Positions 1 to 8,773 are shown, counted from the stretch's first letter. The stretch is 64,000 nt of DNA from UBA2112 sp964596695 (GCA_964596695.1 CAZQVE010000004.1:46653-110652), one strand, 5' to 3'. Notes: a model not told the origin generated them from the letters alone. Numbers and translations are program-made.

Positions 1-592
1 TCAGGCGCACCAGCCGGTGGACACCGTTTTCTGAGCGTAATTTACCGTAGGCATACGGTCCGCTAAACTCAATCACGCTCGTCTTGAGACCGGCTTCTTC
101 ACCCGCGGATCGCTCAACGCTATTCGTCGTCATACCTGAGCGCTCCGCCCAGCGTAGGTACATGCGTTCGAGCATCTCGGCGAAATCCTGCGCATCCGTT
201 CCGCCCACGCCAGCGCTAATACGAACAATGGCGTTATGGTCGTCATATTGCCCGCTCAGCAGCAACTCCTTCTTTCGTTCCGCGAACTCACTCTCAAGTG
301 CGCTAATCTGCTCATCAAACTCACCCACCAGACTGTCATCGCCCATATCCATGAGTTCAACAATGTCGTCTACCTGGCTCTTCAGCGTTTGCCACGGCTG
401 CACCATAGCATCAAGCGCCGCCTGCTGCTTGCTTTTGTTCTGCGCCTCGGCCGGATTATTCCACACTTCGGGCACCGCAAGCTCTTCGTCAAGCTTTGCC
501 AGCTGCTCTGCCTTGGCATCGATAGCTAGCTGCTCATAGGCAACAGCGACGTCATTTCTCAAGGCTTGTATTCGTTTCTCAAGGGGTTGCAT
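1..592 (-). CDS. prfB: Peptide chain release factor 2, 3' part cut off by window edge
   Basis: RF2 recognises UGA and UAA stop codons and triggers peptide release on the ribosome. Reading the minus strand from the ATG at 592 gives 197 codons with no stop before the window edge. The translation has the RF2 N-terminal coiled region, then SAGVGGTDAQDFAEMLERMY and ends in GVHRLVRL, just before the GGQ domain, which lies outside the window. In many bacteria this gene has an in-frame UGA near codon 25 that needs a programmed frameshift; here the first 60 codons read straight through, so there is no such switch. It is divergent from murI with a 42-bp gap. Confidence 0.93.
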   Translation of the reverse strand, partial: MQPLEKRIQALRNDVAVAYEQLAIDAKAEQLAKLDEELAVPEVWNNPAEAQNKSKQQAALDAMVQPWQTLKSQVDDIVELMDMGDDSLVGEFDEQISALESEFAERKKELLLSGQYDDHNAIVRISAGVGGTDAQDFAEMLERMYLRWAERSGMTTNSVERSAGEEAGLKTSVIEFSGPYAYGKLRSENGVHRLVRL

Positions 593-619
593 AGTCCCAT
601 TGTACAGCAATAACCGTGG

Positions 620-625
620 TACACT
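620..625 (+). promoter_or_regulatory. Extended -10 of murI (TGGTACACT), leaderless type
   Basis: TACACT preceded by TGG ends 9 nt before the murI ATG at 635, leaving room for at most about 3 nt of 5' leader. No Shine-Dalgarno sequence fits in between. One of many such promoters in this window. Confidence 0.55.
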
Positions 626-634
626 GATGAGAGT

Positions 635-1294
635 ATGGTAAAAATTGGTGTATTCGATTCAGGTGTCGGCGGACAGGCTGTCGCAGAAAAATTACGGTTG
701 CTGTTTCCGTCCGTTGAGATATTGTCTGTCAATGATAGTCAAAACGTTCCCTATGGTTCGCGACGGCGGGCGGACATTATCCGCCTTACAGACACTGCCC
801 TGCAACCACTTATAGAGGCGCAGTGCGACGCGATCGTCATCGCTTGCAACACCGCGACCACGAACGCGATTGATGATTTGCGCAAGCGCTATCCAGATAC
901 CCACTTCGTCGGTATTGAACCGATGATCAAGCCAGCCGCAAAAGCAACAAAGACAGGCGTCATCGCTGTTCTTGCTACGCCGAGTACACTCTCCAGCCAC
1001 CGTTATCATGCACTGAAACTCCGCTGGGCACCACGCATTACTATAGTCGAACCGGACTGCTCGTCATGGGCTGGTCTGATTGAGCGCGGTGAGGCTGAGC
1101 GTATCGATATTGACACGTTCGTTCGCGACTTGAGACGCTGGAACATAGACGTTATCGTGCTCGGCTGCACACACTACCATTGGCTGAAAGACCGCATCCA
1201 AAAAACATCGGGTCCGAGCATTAAGGTCTTAGAGCCATCGGACGCCATCGGCGCCCGGCTCAGCTCCCTGCTTACGCAAGATTTTTTTAATTAA
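635..1294 (+). CDS. murI: Glutamate racemase
   Basis: Converts L-glutamate to D-glutamate for peptidoglycan in the cytosol. The protein (219 aa, shorter than the usual 250-290) starts with the GVFDSGVGG signature (Asp8, Ser9), has the first catalytic Cys in ACNTATT (Cys71) and the second in LGCTHYHWL (Cys178, His180). It faces murD, the D-glutamate-adding ligase, across a 30-bp gap, so producer and consumer of D-Glu are neighbours on opposite strands. The start is supported by the -10 box 9 nt upstream rather than by a ribosome binding site. Confidence 0.93.
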   Translation: MVKIGVFDSGVGGQAVAEKLRLLFPSVEILSVNDSQNVPYGSRRRADIIRLTDTALQPLIEAQCDAIVIACNTATTNAIDDLRKRYPDTHFVGIEPMIKPAAKATKTGVIAVLATPSTLSSHRYHALKLRWAPRITIVEPDCSSWAGLIERGEAERIDIDTFVRDLRRWNIDVIVLGCTHYHWLKDRIQKTSGPSIKVLEPSDAIGARLSSLLTQDFFN

Positions 1295-1324
1295 CTTGAT
1301 GCGAAGAGGTTACGCTAAAGCTTT

Positions 1325-2620
1325 CTAGAGACTGTTTACGGCAGCAATAAACTGGTCGCCGCGATCGGCATAGTCACGAAACATGTCGAAACTCGCACAC
1401 GCCGGACTAAGGATGACGACACCGCCGGGCTCGGCTGCTGTCGCTGCTGATTCGACGATTTCGTCCATCGTTACCGATGAACCAAGGTTGCTATAGCGCG
1501 CAAATCCGACAGCGTTGAGCGCCGCTTCAATCTTGGATCCCTCGCTGCCGATAATGAGTACCTTCTTTATGGTGTCACCCTTTTTCGCAATCGTACGAGC
1601 TAACTCGTCATATGAAGCGCCTTTGTCGGAACCGCCGAGAATGATGATTTTTGGTACATCAAACGCCGCCAACGCCGCGATGGCACTGCCCGGCGTTGTT
1701 GCTATACTGTCGTCGTAATACTCGACACCATTCACTGATCGAACGAACTTCAGGCGATGCGGCAGTCCATCAAATGTTGCTAGCCCACGCTCGATATCAC
1801 GGCCATCCCTTACCCATGGCCACACCGCTGTTATCGCAGCGCAGGCATTGTCTCGGTTATGCTCGCCGGGTAACTTCAGAGCATCAACTGAACACAATTG
1901 TTGTTCACCGTACCAGAACATGTCGTCATTCACGTGCGCCCCTGCCAGATCAGGATATGCCACGGCACTGCCGGCGGTCTGCTTGCCAATTCGCTCTGCA
2001 TACTGGTTGCCCTGTCGGTAAATGGCAATGTCTCTCGCCTGCTGGTGTGCCGTGATGTTCGCCTTTGCTCCTACATAGTCCGCGAGATCCCTATGGACGT
2101 CTAAATGTTCCGGTTCAATGCCGAGCACTACAGCTACATGCGGGCTAATGTCCAGACCCCATAGCTGAAAACTGCTCATCTCATACACAACGATATCGGT
2201 CGATTCGACTTGGCTAAGGACATCGAGTGCACCGACACCGATATTTCCCACTAACCATACCTTTTTACCAGCCGCCTCCAGGATTGACTTAATGAAACTC
2301 GAGGTAGTCCCCTTGCCCTTCGTCCCCGTAACACCAATAACCGGTGCTGGGCAGTGCTGCAAAAACTCACGGGTCGACGTCGTCACTTCACCAGTCACCT
2401 CTACGTCCCACGGCGGAATCGCCGGCGTTTTGACGGCCAAGTCTGCCGTAATACTCTTGAAGTCCGGCACGCCGCCGACAAATTTCACGCCGGTCGGCAA
2501 CGGCCTTTTCGTCTCTTGGTTGTTGTCATATACCGTAAACGACGCATCAGGATATTTAGCGTGATAATAGCTATAGACGCTTTCACCTTCGACACCGTAG
2601 CCAAGGATTGCTATATTCAT
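1325..2620 (-). CDS. murD: UDP-N-acetylmuramoyl-L-alanine--D-glutamate ligase
   Basis: Adds D-glutamate to UDP-MurNAc-L-Ala in cytosolic peptidoglycan precursor synthesis, using ATP. At 431 aa it has normal length. The N-terminal Rossmann segment carries GYGVEGES, the Mur ligase P-loop GVTGTKGKGTTS is at about residues 95-107, and the C-terminal domain has IILGGSDKGASYDEL and LSPACASFDMF typical of MurD. A TATACT box on the minus strand (2633-2628) ends 7 nt before the ATG, so the transcript is probably leaderless. Confidence 0.95.
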   Translation of the reverse strand: MNIAILGYGVEGESVYSYYHAKYPDASFTVYDNNQETKRPLPTGVKFVGGVPDFKSITADLAVKTPAIPPWDVEVTGEVTTSTREFLQHCPAPVIGVTGTKGKGTTSSFIKSILEAAGKKVWLVGNIGVGALDVLSQVESTDIVVYEMSSFQLWGLDISPHVAVVLGIEPEHLDVHRDLADYVGAKANITAHQQARDIAIYRQGNQYAERIGKQTAGSAVAYPDLAGAHVNDDMFWYGEQQLCSVDALKLPGEHNRDNACAAITAVWPWVRDGRDIERGLATFDGLPHRLKFVRSVNGVEYYDDSIATTPGSAIAALAAFDVPKIIILGGSDKGASYDELARTIAKKGDTIKKVLIIGSEGSKIEAALNAVGFARYSNLGSSVTMDEIVESAATAAEPGGVVILSPACASFDMFRDYADRGDQFIAAVNSL

Positions 2621-2627
2621 ACGCTTA

Positions 2628-2633
2628 AGTATA
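2628..2633 (-). promoter_or_regulatory. -10 box of murD, leaderless type
   Basis: TATACT on the minus strand ends 7 nt before the murD ATG at 2620. It lies in the 18-bp gap after the M16 protease stop codon, so murD can be transcribed separately from the upstream secA-M16 unit. Confidence 0.5.
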
Positions 2634-2638
2634 GGCGT

Positions 2639-3925
2639 TTACGCTTCTTCAAACAACGTTGCAAGTTTATTGTTCAGTGTCACCAATTCTTTGCGCTCGC
2701 CACTACTGACACCCGCCAGAACCTGAATATTATGGCTTATAAAGTCGCGGGCAGTTTCAATCATGCATTCCCTCGTCGTGTTCCGTATAGAATCCGGCAC
2801 CTTTTCGTACTCCTTGACGACATCGTCGGCAAAATAACGGTTCGTGTAGAAGTTACTGATTTGCGAAACTGTTTGTGCGCCCATCTGATGACGACCGAGC
2901 GCGTATGACTTCGCGGCGTCGATCTCAGCCTCGCTGATCTTGCCATCAAGCACGGCCTTGAGTTCGCGGACAATAATCTCAAACAGTGCGTCAGACGTTT
3001 CGAGGTTTACTTGGCCGCCAAAGTCCCACGACGAGTCATGAAAACCAACTGACGTGTCGCTAAACATGCCGTACGCCAAGCCTTGTTTGCGTGCAGCACC
3101 GTAAATCCGAGATGTCATGGTACCTGTCAAAATATGATCCAAACAGTTCATGGCGTCCGACTCTTCATCGCTCAACTCACGCGGTACGATCATCGACCAT
3201 GCGAATGTCAGATTTGACGCCTCCTTGCGGCGAATCAACGTCGGATTTCCGCTATGGAAATCGTCATGCGGCACCTCGAATCGTTCGCCGCGCGGAAGTT
3301 CCCACTCCTCCAACTGGCGCTTAATCTCGCTTTTGCGCCCCTGTAATTTGCCGGATATGACGAATCGCATGTTTGCGGCCGTGTGCGTCCTGGCGTGATG
3401 CTCTTTGATATGATGAAGTTTCACTCGTTGAATGGTTCGTAGCCGTTGATTAAACGTCAGGACATCTTCGCCGAGCAGCTGCTGCACTTTTGGCCATAGC
3501 ACTCGGTTGTGATTGTTCAAGAAGCCGGTCAGCTCGCTGCGGACATTGCCCTTTTCAGCCTCTAGCTCGACATTGTTGAATCGTGGTTGGCATATTGAAA
3601 GACGTTGTAATTCAAAAATTCTCTCCCATTCAAAATCCGCGCAATCCGCCAAATACACCATACTCAAGTCGCTGGTGTAAGCGTTGTGGTACGCGCCGTT
3701 TTTCGTGAACTCAGACTCAAACTCGTGTTCAGACTTGAACTCCGCATTGGCACCAAATGCCATATGCTCCATCACGTGCGCCGCCTCATAGACGTTCTTA
3801 TTCTTCACGTATCGGTTGCCTGCGCGGAATTGGAACTGAAAGCTCATGACCGTGGCGCCGGGCACGTCGATCAACAAACCTTTCGCTCCATTTTTTAGCC
3901 GGACTTCTTCGACGGTATGCTTCAT
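2639..3925 (-). CDS. M16 family (pitrilysin/insulinase-like) zinc peptidase
   Basis: Predicted zinc endopeptidase of 428 aa, the size of a single M16B subunit. The inverted zinc motif HVMEH (His50, Glu53, His54) is present and the third ligand is expected to be a Glu in the segment around residues 122-131. The C-terminal half has the M16 non-catalytic domain pattern (TSRIYGAARKQGLAYGMFS). No signal peptide is visible, so it probably acts in the cytosol unless exported by another route. Its ATG overlaps the secA stop by 4 nt (ATGA), implying translational coupling. Substrate unknown; M16B enzymes often work as pairs, and no partner is seen here. Confidence 0.85.
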   Translation of the reverse strand: MKHTVEEVRLKNGAKGLLIDVPGATVMSFQFQFRAGNRYVKNKNVYEAAHVMEHMAFGANAEFKSEHEFESEFTKNGAYHNAYTSDLSMVYLADCADFEWERIFELQRLSICQPRFNNVELEAEKGNVRSELTGFLNNHNRVLWPKVQQLLGEDVLTFNQRLRTIQRVKLHHIKEHHARTHTAANMRFVISGKLQGRKSEIKRQLEEWELPRGERFEVPHDDFHSGNPTLIRRKEASNLTFAWSMIVPRELSDEESDAMNCLDHILTGTMTSRIYGAARKQGLAYGMFSDTSVGFHDSSWDFGGQVNLETSDALFEIIVRELKAVLDGKISEAEIDAAKSYALGRHQMGAQTVSQISNFYTNRYFADDVVKEYEKVPDSIRNTTRECMIETARDFISHNIQVLAGVSSGERKELVTLNNKLATLFEEA

Positions 3926-6537
3926 CGTCGACTCTTCTTGCGGTTTTGACGCTGTGCCTTCTTCTTTTTGCGCGCTTGGTTGCGAACCCTGTTTTCGTCT
4001 TTTTGTTTCTTGACGGCCGAGAAGTCATCGTCGCGATTCAGTTCGCCATTCGTAATTTCGTTGACACCCCGTTCGACTGAGTCTTCAGCTAAACGCGTCA
4101 GTTCAGTCTCGTGCTCCTCTTCGGATCGCGCCATGAAATCGCTTGGGTGAACATGCATGACGGCGCCCAATACTTCATCACGCAGTGTCGCTTGCAGACT
4201 ATCGAAGAGCTTGGCACTCTCTGAGCGATACTCCACCAGTGGGTCTCGCTGTCCGACTGAGCGCCAGTGGATACCTTCGCGCAAGTGCTGCATATTTTCG
4301 AGATGCTGCATCCATAGGCTATCCAAAACCTGCAGATAGACATCACGTTCAACCTTACGGAGAATCTCGGCTGTCAGTTCGTTCTCTTTAGCCGTGTAGA
4401 GCTTTTCAACCTCTGTCTTAGCCTTTTCTAGACGTACTTTGTCGCGCTTTTCGGCACCGATTTTTGCGAGCTCCGCGTCATTCACCGGAAATGTTACGCC
4501 GAACTCTTCGACGAATTTCGGATTATTTTTAGCAGGCAGTGCAGTAAGTTCGGCCACTTTGTCGTTCATAAGCCGTTCGATTTCCGGCTTAATGTTGTCA
4601 CCCTCTAATATCTTGCGGCGCATCGTGTAGACGACGCGACGATGGCGATTGATGACATTGTCATACTGGACGACGTTCTTACGGATGTCATAATTGTAGC
4701 CTTCGACACGCTTCTGCGCTGCTTCCAAGGTCTTGCTGACGGCTTTGTTTTGGATCGGGGTACTTTCGTCTACGCCAAGCCGGTTCATTAAGCCAGCGAT
4801 ACGTTCACCTTGGAAAATACGCATGAGGTCGTCCTCGGTCGATACGTAAAATTGCGTATCGCCTGGATCACCCTGACGACCACCGCGACCACGAAGCTGA
4901 TTGTCGATACGACGCGACTCGTGACGTTCGCTACCGAGCACGACGAGACCGCCAAGACCTATAACACCTTCACCTAACTTGATGTCGGTACCACGACCGG
5001 CAATGTTGGTCGCGAGCGTAATCGCGCCCTTTTCACCAGCCTTTTCGATGATAGCCGCCTCACGCTCATTGTTTTTGGCGTTCAGGATTTCGTATTTGAT
5101 ACCTTCTTTTCGCAGGTAGTTGGCAATTAACTCGTTTTTAGCGATAGATGCGCTTCCCACGAGTACTGGTCGGCCGGCTTCATGGTATTCTTTGATTGCT
5201 TGCGCAACCGCCTTTAGCTTGCCTGCTTCGGTCTTGAATATAAGATCTTCGTGATCGATACGCGTAATCGGCTTGTTTGGCGGTACCTGAACGACGTCCA
5301 GGCTATAGATTTGCTGGAACTCTTCTGCCTCAGTGAATGCCGTACCAGTCATACCGGATAGCTTGTTATATAGACGGAAGTAATTTTGGAACGAAATCGT
5401 GGCAAGTGTCATGCTTTCTTGTAATACTGGTACGTTCTCCTTGGCCTCGATAGCCTGGTGAAGCCCCTCGTTATAGCGACGACCCTGCATAAGACGACCG
5501 GTATGTTCGTCGACGATAATTACCTCGCCGTCATTCGTGACAACGTAATCTTTATCCCGACGGAACAATGTCTGGGCTTTTAGCGCCTGGTCCATATGGT
5601 ACACCGAACGGACATAGTCTGGACTATACAAGTTTTTTATGCCGAGCATCTTCTGAACTTTTTCAACACCGTCGTCGCTCAGCGAAACCGTTCGGCGTTT
5701 TTCGTCCAAAACATAATCAGCAGGTACAAGCTTATCTGCAATTTTAGCGAACTGGTAATAACTATCGGGATTTTCGGCTGCCGGCGCACTGATGATCAGC
5801 GGTGTCCGCGCCTCATCGATAAGGATACTGTCAACCTCGTCCACGATCGCAAAGTTCAGTTCACGCTGCCGCAACTCGTCTATCTCGTTCACCATGTTGT
5901 CACGCAAATAATCAAAGCCGAATTCATTGTTCGTACCATACGTAATGTCGGCCGCGTACGCTTCCTTGCGTGTTACGGGACGCAGCTTACGCATGCGCGG
6001 ATCGTCGTGCTTTTCGTTGTCATACTCTGGATCATAGACAAACGATGCGTCATTAATAATAACTCCCGTAGACAATCCGAGGAAATGATACAGCTCACCC
6101 ATCCAGCCAGCATCACGCTGTGCTAGATAATCGTTAACCGTTACCAAGTGGACACCCTTGCCTTCGAGGGCGTTGAGATACACAGGCAGCGTCGCTACCA
6201 AGGTTTTACCCTCACCGGTTTTCATCTCTGCTACGTTGCCATCATGCAGTGCCATACCGCCAATCAACTGCACATCGAAGTGACGCATACCGAGTACGCG
6301 TTCGCTTGCCTCGCGTACCAGCGCGAAGGCATCTGGCAGGACATCGTCGAGTTTCACACCCTTCTTGTCGAGCCGTTTTCGCAATACGTCAGTCTGCTTC
6401 TTTAGCTCAGGCTTGCTCATCGCTTGGTATTTTTCAGCTAACGCATTGATGGCGCCGACTCTCTTCTCCAAGCCCTTAAGAATCCGCTTTTGCGGATCAC
6501 CGAAAATTTTTGTCAGTACTGTTTGTCGATTGACCAT
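3922..6537 (-). CDS. secA: Preprotein translocase ATPase SecA
   Basis: Motor ATPase of the Sec export pathway at the inner face of the membrane. At 871 aa it carries Walker A (MKTGEGKTLVA), the DEVDSILIDEARTPLIIS segment, the preprotein cross-linking region, and the helicase-like motifs NIAGRGTDIKLGEGV and QLRGRGGRQGDPG. The C-terminus is a lysine/arginine-rich tail ending in KKSRR; the Cys-rich zinc-binding SecB docking motif of proteobacterial SecA is absent. The start is preceded by a GGGAGTAGGG purine run. Confidence 0.97.
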   Translation of the reverse strand: MVNRQTVLTKIFGDPQKRILKGLEKRVGAINALAEKYQAMSKPELKKQTDVLRKRLDKKGVKLDDVLPDAFALVREASERVLGMRHFDVQLIGGMALHDGNVAEMKTGEGKTLVATLPVYLNALEGKGVHLVTVNDYLAQRDAGWMGELYHFLGLSTGVIINDASFVYDPEYDNEKHDDPRMRKLRPVTRKEAYAADITYGTNNEFGFDYLRDNMVNEIDELRQRELNFAIVDEVDSILIDEARTPLIISAPAAENPDSYYQFAKIADKLVPADYVLDEKRRTVSLSDDGVEKVQKMLGIKNLYSPDYVRSVYHMDQALKAQTLFRRDKDYVVTNDGEVIIVDEHTGRLMQGRRYNEGLHQAIEAKENVPVLQESMTLATISFQNYFRLYNKLSGMTGTAFTEAEEFQQIYSLDVVQVPPNKPITRIDHEDLIFKTEAGKLKAVAQAIKEYHEAGRPVLVGSASIAKNELIANYLRKEGIKYEILNAKNNEREAAIIEKAGEKGAITLATNIAGRGTDIKLGEGVIGLGGLVVLGSERHESRRIDNQLRGRGGRQGDPGDTQFYVSTEDDLMRIFQGERIAGLMNRLGVDESTPIQNKAVSKTLEAAQKRVEGYNYDIRKNVVQYDNVINRHRRVVYTMRRKILEGDNIKPEIERLMNDKVAELTALPAKNNPKFVEEFGVTFPVNDAELAKIGAEKRDKVRLEKAKTEVEKLYTAKENELTAEILRKVERDVYLQVLDSLWMQHLENMQHLREGIHWRSVGQRDPLVEYRSESAKLFDSLQATLRDEVLGAVMHVHPSDFMARSEEEHETELTRLAEDSVERGVNEITNGELNRDDDFSAVKKQKDENRVRNQARKKKKAQRQNRKKSRR

Positions 6538-6654
6538 AAAAGCCCTACTCCCTGCCGTTTAGAAACTATCTGGAAGTATTTCCCGATACTCTCTACCTGA
6601 AAATAACTAGATATTATTATAGCCTACTTGTTCGAAAATAACACCTGATTTTCG

Positions 6655-7044
6655 TTAAATTTCAGCTGTTTCGATAGTCTCGGTGGTGTAGTCACGCTTG
6701 AACCGCGCCAACATGGTTCGACGGCCAGAGCGACGTTTGGCTTCTGTTTTGTACTTGTGCAGCTGTGCTGCCAGTTTTGCTTCAACGATATCGAGAGCCG
6801 CGAGAATGTTCACCGTAGAATCTTTAGCAGCAAGCGTTTTGCTCGGTACTTTGACTATGACTTCAGCTTCGTATTTGTTGCCGTGCGCACGATTTACCTC
6901 CCGCAAAACAACTTCCGCACTGGCCGTCTTGCGCGCGTGCCGTGGCAAATAGCGATCCAATCGGCTGATTTTCTTTATGACGTATTTCTTGGTTGATTCA
7001 TCAACATCGTACTTGACTCCGGTGATAGAAATTCTATTGATCAT
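6655..7044 (-). CDS. hpf: Ribosome hibernation promoting factor (short HPF / RaiA type)
   Basis: Binds the 30S decoding region of idle ribosomes. The 129-aa product starts MINRISITGVKYDVDES and has the HPF beta-alpha-beta-beta-beta-alpha pattern (KKISRLDRYLP, AEVVLRE, YEAEVIVKVP, DIVEAKLAAQLHKYK). A longer in-frame reading exists upstream, but the ATG at 7044 is preceded by AAGGGAG and matches family N-termini. It lacks the C-terminal dimerisation domain of long HPF. Confidence 0.9.
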   Translation of the reverse strand: MINRISITGVKYDVDESTKKYVIKKISRLDRYLPRHARKTASAEVVLREVNRAHGNKYEAEVIVKVPSKTLAAKDSTVNILAALDIVEAKLAAQLHKYKTEAKRRSGRRTMLARFKRDYTTETIETAEI

Positions 7045-7177
7045 GTACGCTCCCTTGTTACCTATTCTTATTATACGATATTTTCTGTATTTGATAAACC
7101 AGCATAAGGAGTTTCCTTCTCCTCCATGGGTGTGTATTATTGGGTGCAATAGGAAAATAGACGCAGAGGGAGTAATT

Positions 7178-7843
7178 ATGAGCGAATATGCAGGATCAAT
7201 GTTTTCACGAAGCGAGGACGCGGGAATCGAGCTCGTGCCAGAGAATGCCGAGCGTATACTGAGCGTTGGTATATCTACCGGTGGTATCGCGGAAATGCGC
7301 ATGGCCGAAGATAATCCTGACGCACTGATAATAGCAACTACTATCGACAACGAAGGCGCGGCCTTTGCCGAAAATCTTATCGAGGAGAATGGCCTTAGCG
7401 AGCGTATTTTCACGAGAGTCGAGGATGTCACCGACCCTCTCCCATACCTGGATGAGTCGTTCGATTACGTTTATGCGCGGCTTGTACTTCATTACCTGTC
7501 AAAGCCCGACTTAGCCATGGCGCTCGATGGTCTGCACCGTGTCGTCAAGAATAAAGGCCGACTGTTCGCCGTCGTCCGTTCAACCGACTGCCCAGATGCA
7601 AAACAATCCGGCTCAACCTACGACCCGGAGACTGGATTTACGACATGCACAGGCAAAAACGGCGATACTTACTCCCGTTATTACCATACCGAGTCCAGCA
7701 TAGCTGACGCCGTCGCCGCAGCGGGCTTTACCGTAGACTCGACAAAGTCTTATGACGAACAGCTATTCATAGATTTTAAGCGCACACAAGCCGCTGAACA
7801 CACCGACAACGTCGTAGAGCTTGTCGCGACAAAGCACGCGTAA
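7178..7843 (+). CDS. SAM-dependent methyltransferase, class I (Methyltransf_11-like)
   Basis: A 221-aa soluble protein whose middle follows the class I methyltransferase pattern: SVGISTGGIAEM replaces the usual GxGxG nucleotide loop, ALIIATTID is the acidic end of beta 2, and FDYVYARLVLHYLSKPDLAMALDGLHRVVKNKGRLFAVV is the post-SAM core. The SAM loop is degenerate, so activity is not certain. The ATG at 7178 is chosen because GAGGGAG lies 6 nt upstream; the reading frame stays open further upstream without a site. Substrate unknown. Confidence 0.75.
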   Translation: MSEYAGSMFSRSEDAGIELVPENAERILSVGISTGGIAEMRMAEDNPDALIIATTIDNEGAAFAENLIEENGLSERIFTRVEDVTDPLPYLDESFDYVYARLVLHYLSKPDLAMALDGLHRVVKNKGRLFAVVRSTDCPDAKQSGSTYDPETGFTTCTGKNGDTYSRYYHTESSIADAVAAAGFTVDSTKSYDEQLFIDFKRTQAAEHTDNVVELVATKHA

Positions 7844-7860
7844 AACACGCGAGCCTCGTT

Positions 7861-7898
7861 CACGAAATAATGCCATCATATGATGGCATTATTTCGTG
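7861..7898. terminator. Perfect 38-bp palindrome, probable terminator
   Basis: Nineteen bases followed by their exact reverse complement (CACGAAATAATGCCATCAT and its mirror). The right edge overlaps the last two bases of the encoded CCA of the minus-strand tRNA-Pro, and the left edge is 17 bp after the methyltransferase stop. The A/T-rich outer stem makes it a plausible intrinsic terminator for both converging transcripts. Confidence 0.6.
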
Positions 7899-7973
7899 GT
7901 CGGGGTGATCCGATTTGAACGGACGACCTCACCGTCCCGAACGGTGCGCGCTACCGAGCTGCGCCACACCCCG
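7897..7973 (-). tRNA. tRNA-Pro (CGG anticodon)
   Basis: Minus-strand cloverleaf of 77 nt including an encoded CCA. Acceptor stem CGGGGTG / CACCCCG, discriminator A, D arm GCGC-AGCTCGGTA-GCGC, anticodon stem CACCG/CGGTG around loop TTCGGGA (anticodon CGG, reads CCG), T arm GTCCG-TTCAAAT-CGGAT (one G-T pair). No intron. The first 24 nt, plus 2 bases upstream, are repeated 179 bp upstream. Confidence 0.95.
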
Positions 7974-7976
7974 ACA

Positions 7977-8129
7977 TATTTGTGATTATACCCCAGTTCA
8001 CCACACACCTCCATATTGTCCTAAGCGGCACGCGAACGGTGCGGCCACGTTCCGCGGCCCCTTCGCCACGTCTTTCAAAACAAGTTTTGAAGAGTGGCCT
8101 CCCTTGCGGACTGCCACCGGCAGTCCTCA
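7977..8129 (-). repeat. Modular palindromic element between tRNA-Pro copies
   Basis: Between the tRNA and its partial copy, the minus strand holds consecutive hairpins: GGACTGCC/GGCAGTCC with a 3-nt loop (8108-8126), a compound stem with GCCAC/GTGGC outside and TTCAAAAC/GTTTTGAA inside (8065-8098), and GGCCGCG/CGTGGCC (8043-8059). They are joined by purine-rich linkers GCAAGG, GGCGAAG and GGAACG in the same order as in the 33948-34116 element. No coding potential is convincing. Nature unknown. Confidence 0.6.
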
Positions 8130-8155
8130 CTACCGAGCTGCGCCACACCCCGACA
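8130..8155 (-). pseudogene. 5' fragment of tRNA-Pro (26-bp direct repeat)
   Basis: Identical to 7951-7976, that is the first 24 nt of the tRNA-Pro gene plus 2 upstream bases. After the D-loop GGTAG the sequence departs into the palindromic element, so the D stem cannot close and the fragment cannot be a tRNA. It is a remnant of duplication or of an insertion event at the tRNA. Confidence 0.8.
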
Positions 8156-8164
8156 ATAATAAAA

Positions 8165-8773
8165 TTATACATCTTTATTTGATAAATACTCCAGAGCTCT
8201 TACTTGCGAACCATCAAGTCCAAGCTCTGCGATATCAAAATACTGATATCCATACTTTTTGCATTCATCAATCATCAATTTACTACGCTCAACATTCATG
8301 GCTGCCCATTTACGAATCGCTTCGTCGGTATATTTTTCATCCCGCATCCAGTTGCCATATTCAGCAGTATCTCGAATATGGAGCACTCGCTCTGCATGAT
8401 CGATAGAAGTATCGACGAGAAATACCGCACGGTGCTCTAATGGATAATCTTTCAACATCGATGGCCATAACGGACCGTCAACAAGTACATCATCGTTCGC
8501 AAACGTGACAGAGTCAAAATATTTTTGCAGAAAATTCCATACGACCATGTCGCGACGACGAAACCTCGCTATTCTCTTGCTTGGTGGATCATCCTCTGAT
8601 GTCGGGTCTACGATTTTATCAAACACATCAGGTAGCCACTCCGGCTGTGACGTCTCACGGATTGCCACTCTTGTAGAATCTCCAGATAAGACCTGTCCAT
8701 CGAATCCGACGCGAAACTGACGTGCAAGTGTCGATTTACCACACCGCGCCGAACCTCCAATAATGTAGATCAT
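8165..8773 (-). CDS. P-loop NTPase, nucleoside/adenylate kinase-like
   Basis: A 202-aa soluble protein beginning MIYIIGGSARCGKST, a Walker A loop directly at the N-terminus as in small-molecule kinases. Later segments RRRDMVVWNFLQKYF, VLVDGPLWPSMLKDYP and AVFLVDTSIDHAERVLHIRD fit the P-loop kinase fold (DG as Walker B-like). Its ATG overlaps the serS stop (TAATG), so it is the second gene of a serS operon and is probably translationally coupled. Substrate cannot be told from sequence. Confidence 0.7.
   Translation of the reverse strand: MIYIIGGSARCGKSTLARQFRVGFDGQVLSGDSTRVAIRETSQPEWLPDVFDKIVDPTSEDDPPSKRIARFRRRDMVVWNFLQKYFDSVTFANDDVLVDGPLWPSMLKDYPLEHRAVFLVDTSIDHAERVLHIRDTAEYGNWMRDEKYTDEAIRKWAAMNVERSKLMIDECKKYGYQYFDIAELGLDGSQVRALEYLSNKDV

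Noticed and set aside
84..539. Long plus-strand reading frames over the prfB region
   Set aside because: Low-complexity Ser-rich translations antisense to a clear RF2 sequence; codon shadow.
6977..7177. Upstream in-frame extension of the methyltransferase
   Set aside because: No ribosome binding site, it crosses the hpf promoter region, and the ATG at 7178 has a good GAGGGAG site.
7951..8155. Group I intron or split gene in tRNA-Pro
   Set aside because: The full-length tRNA is uninterrupted; the second copy has only the 5' 24 nt and breaks in the D arm, not the anticodon loop.
7951..8164. Protein-coding gene in the palindromic element (73-codon frame)
   Set aside because: It reads through tRNA sequence and hairpins, has no ribosome binding site and no protein-like pattern.
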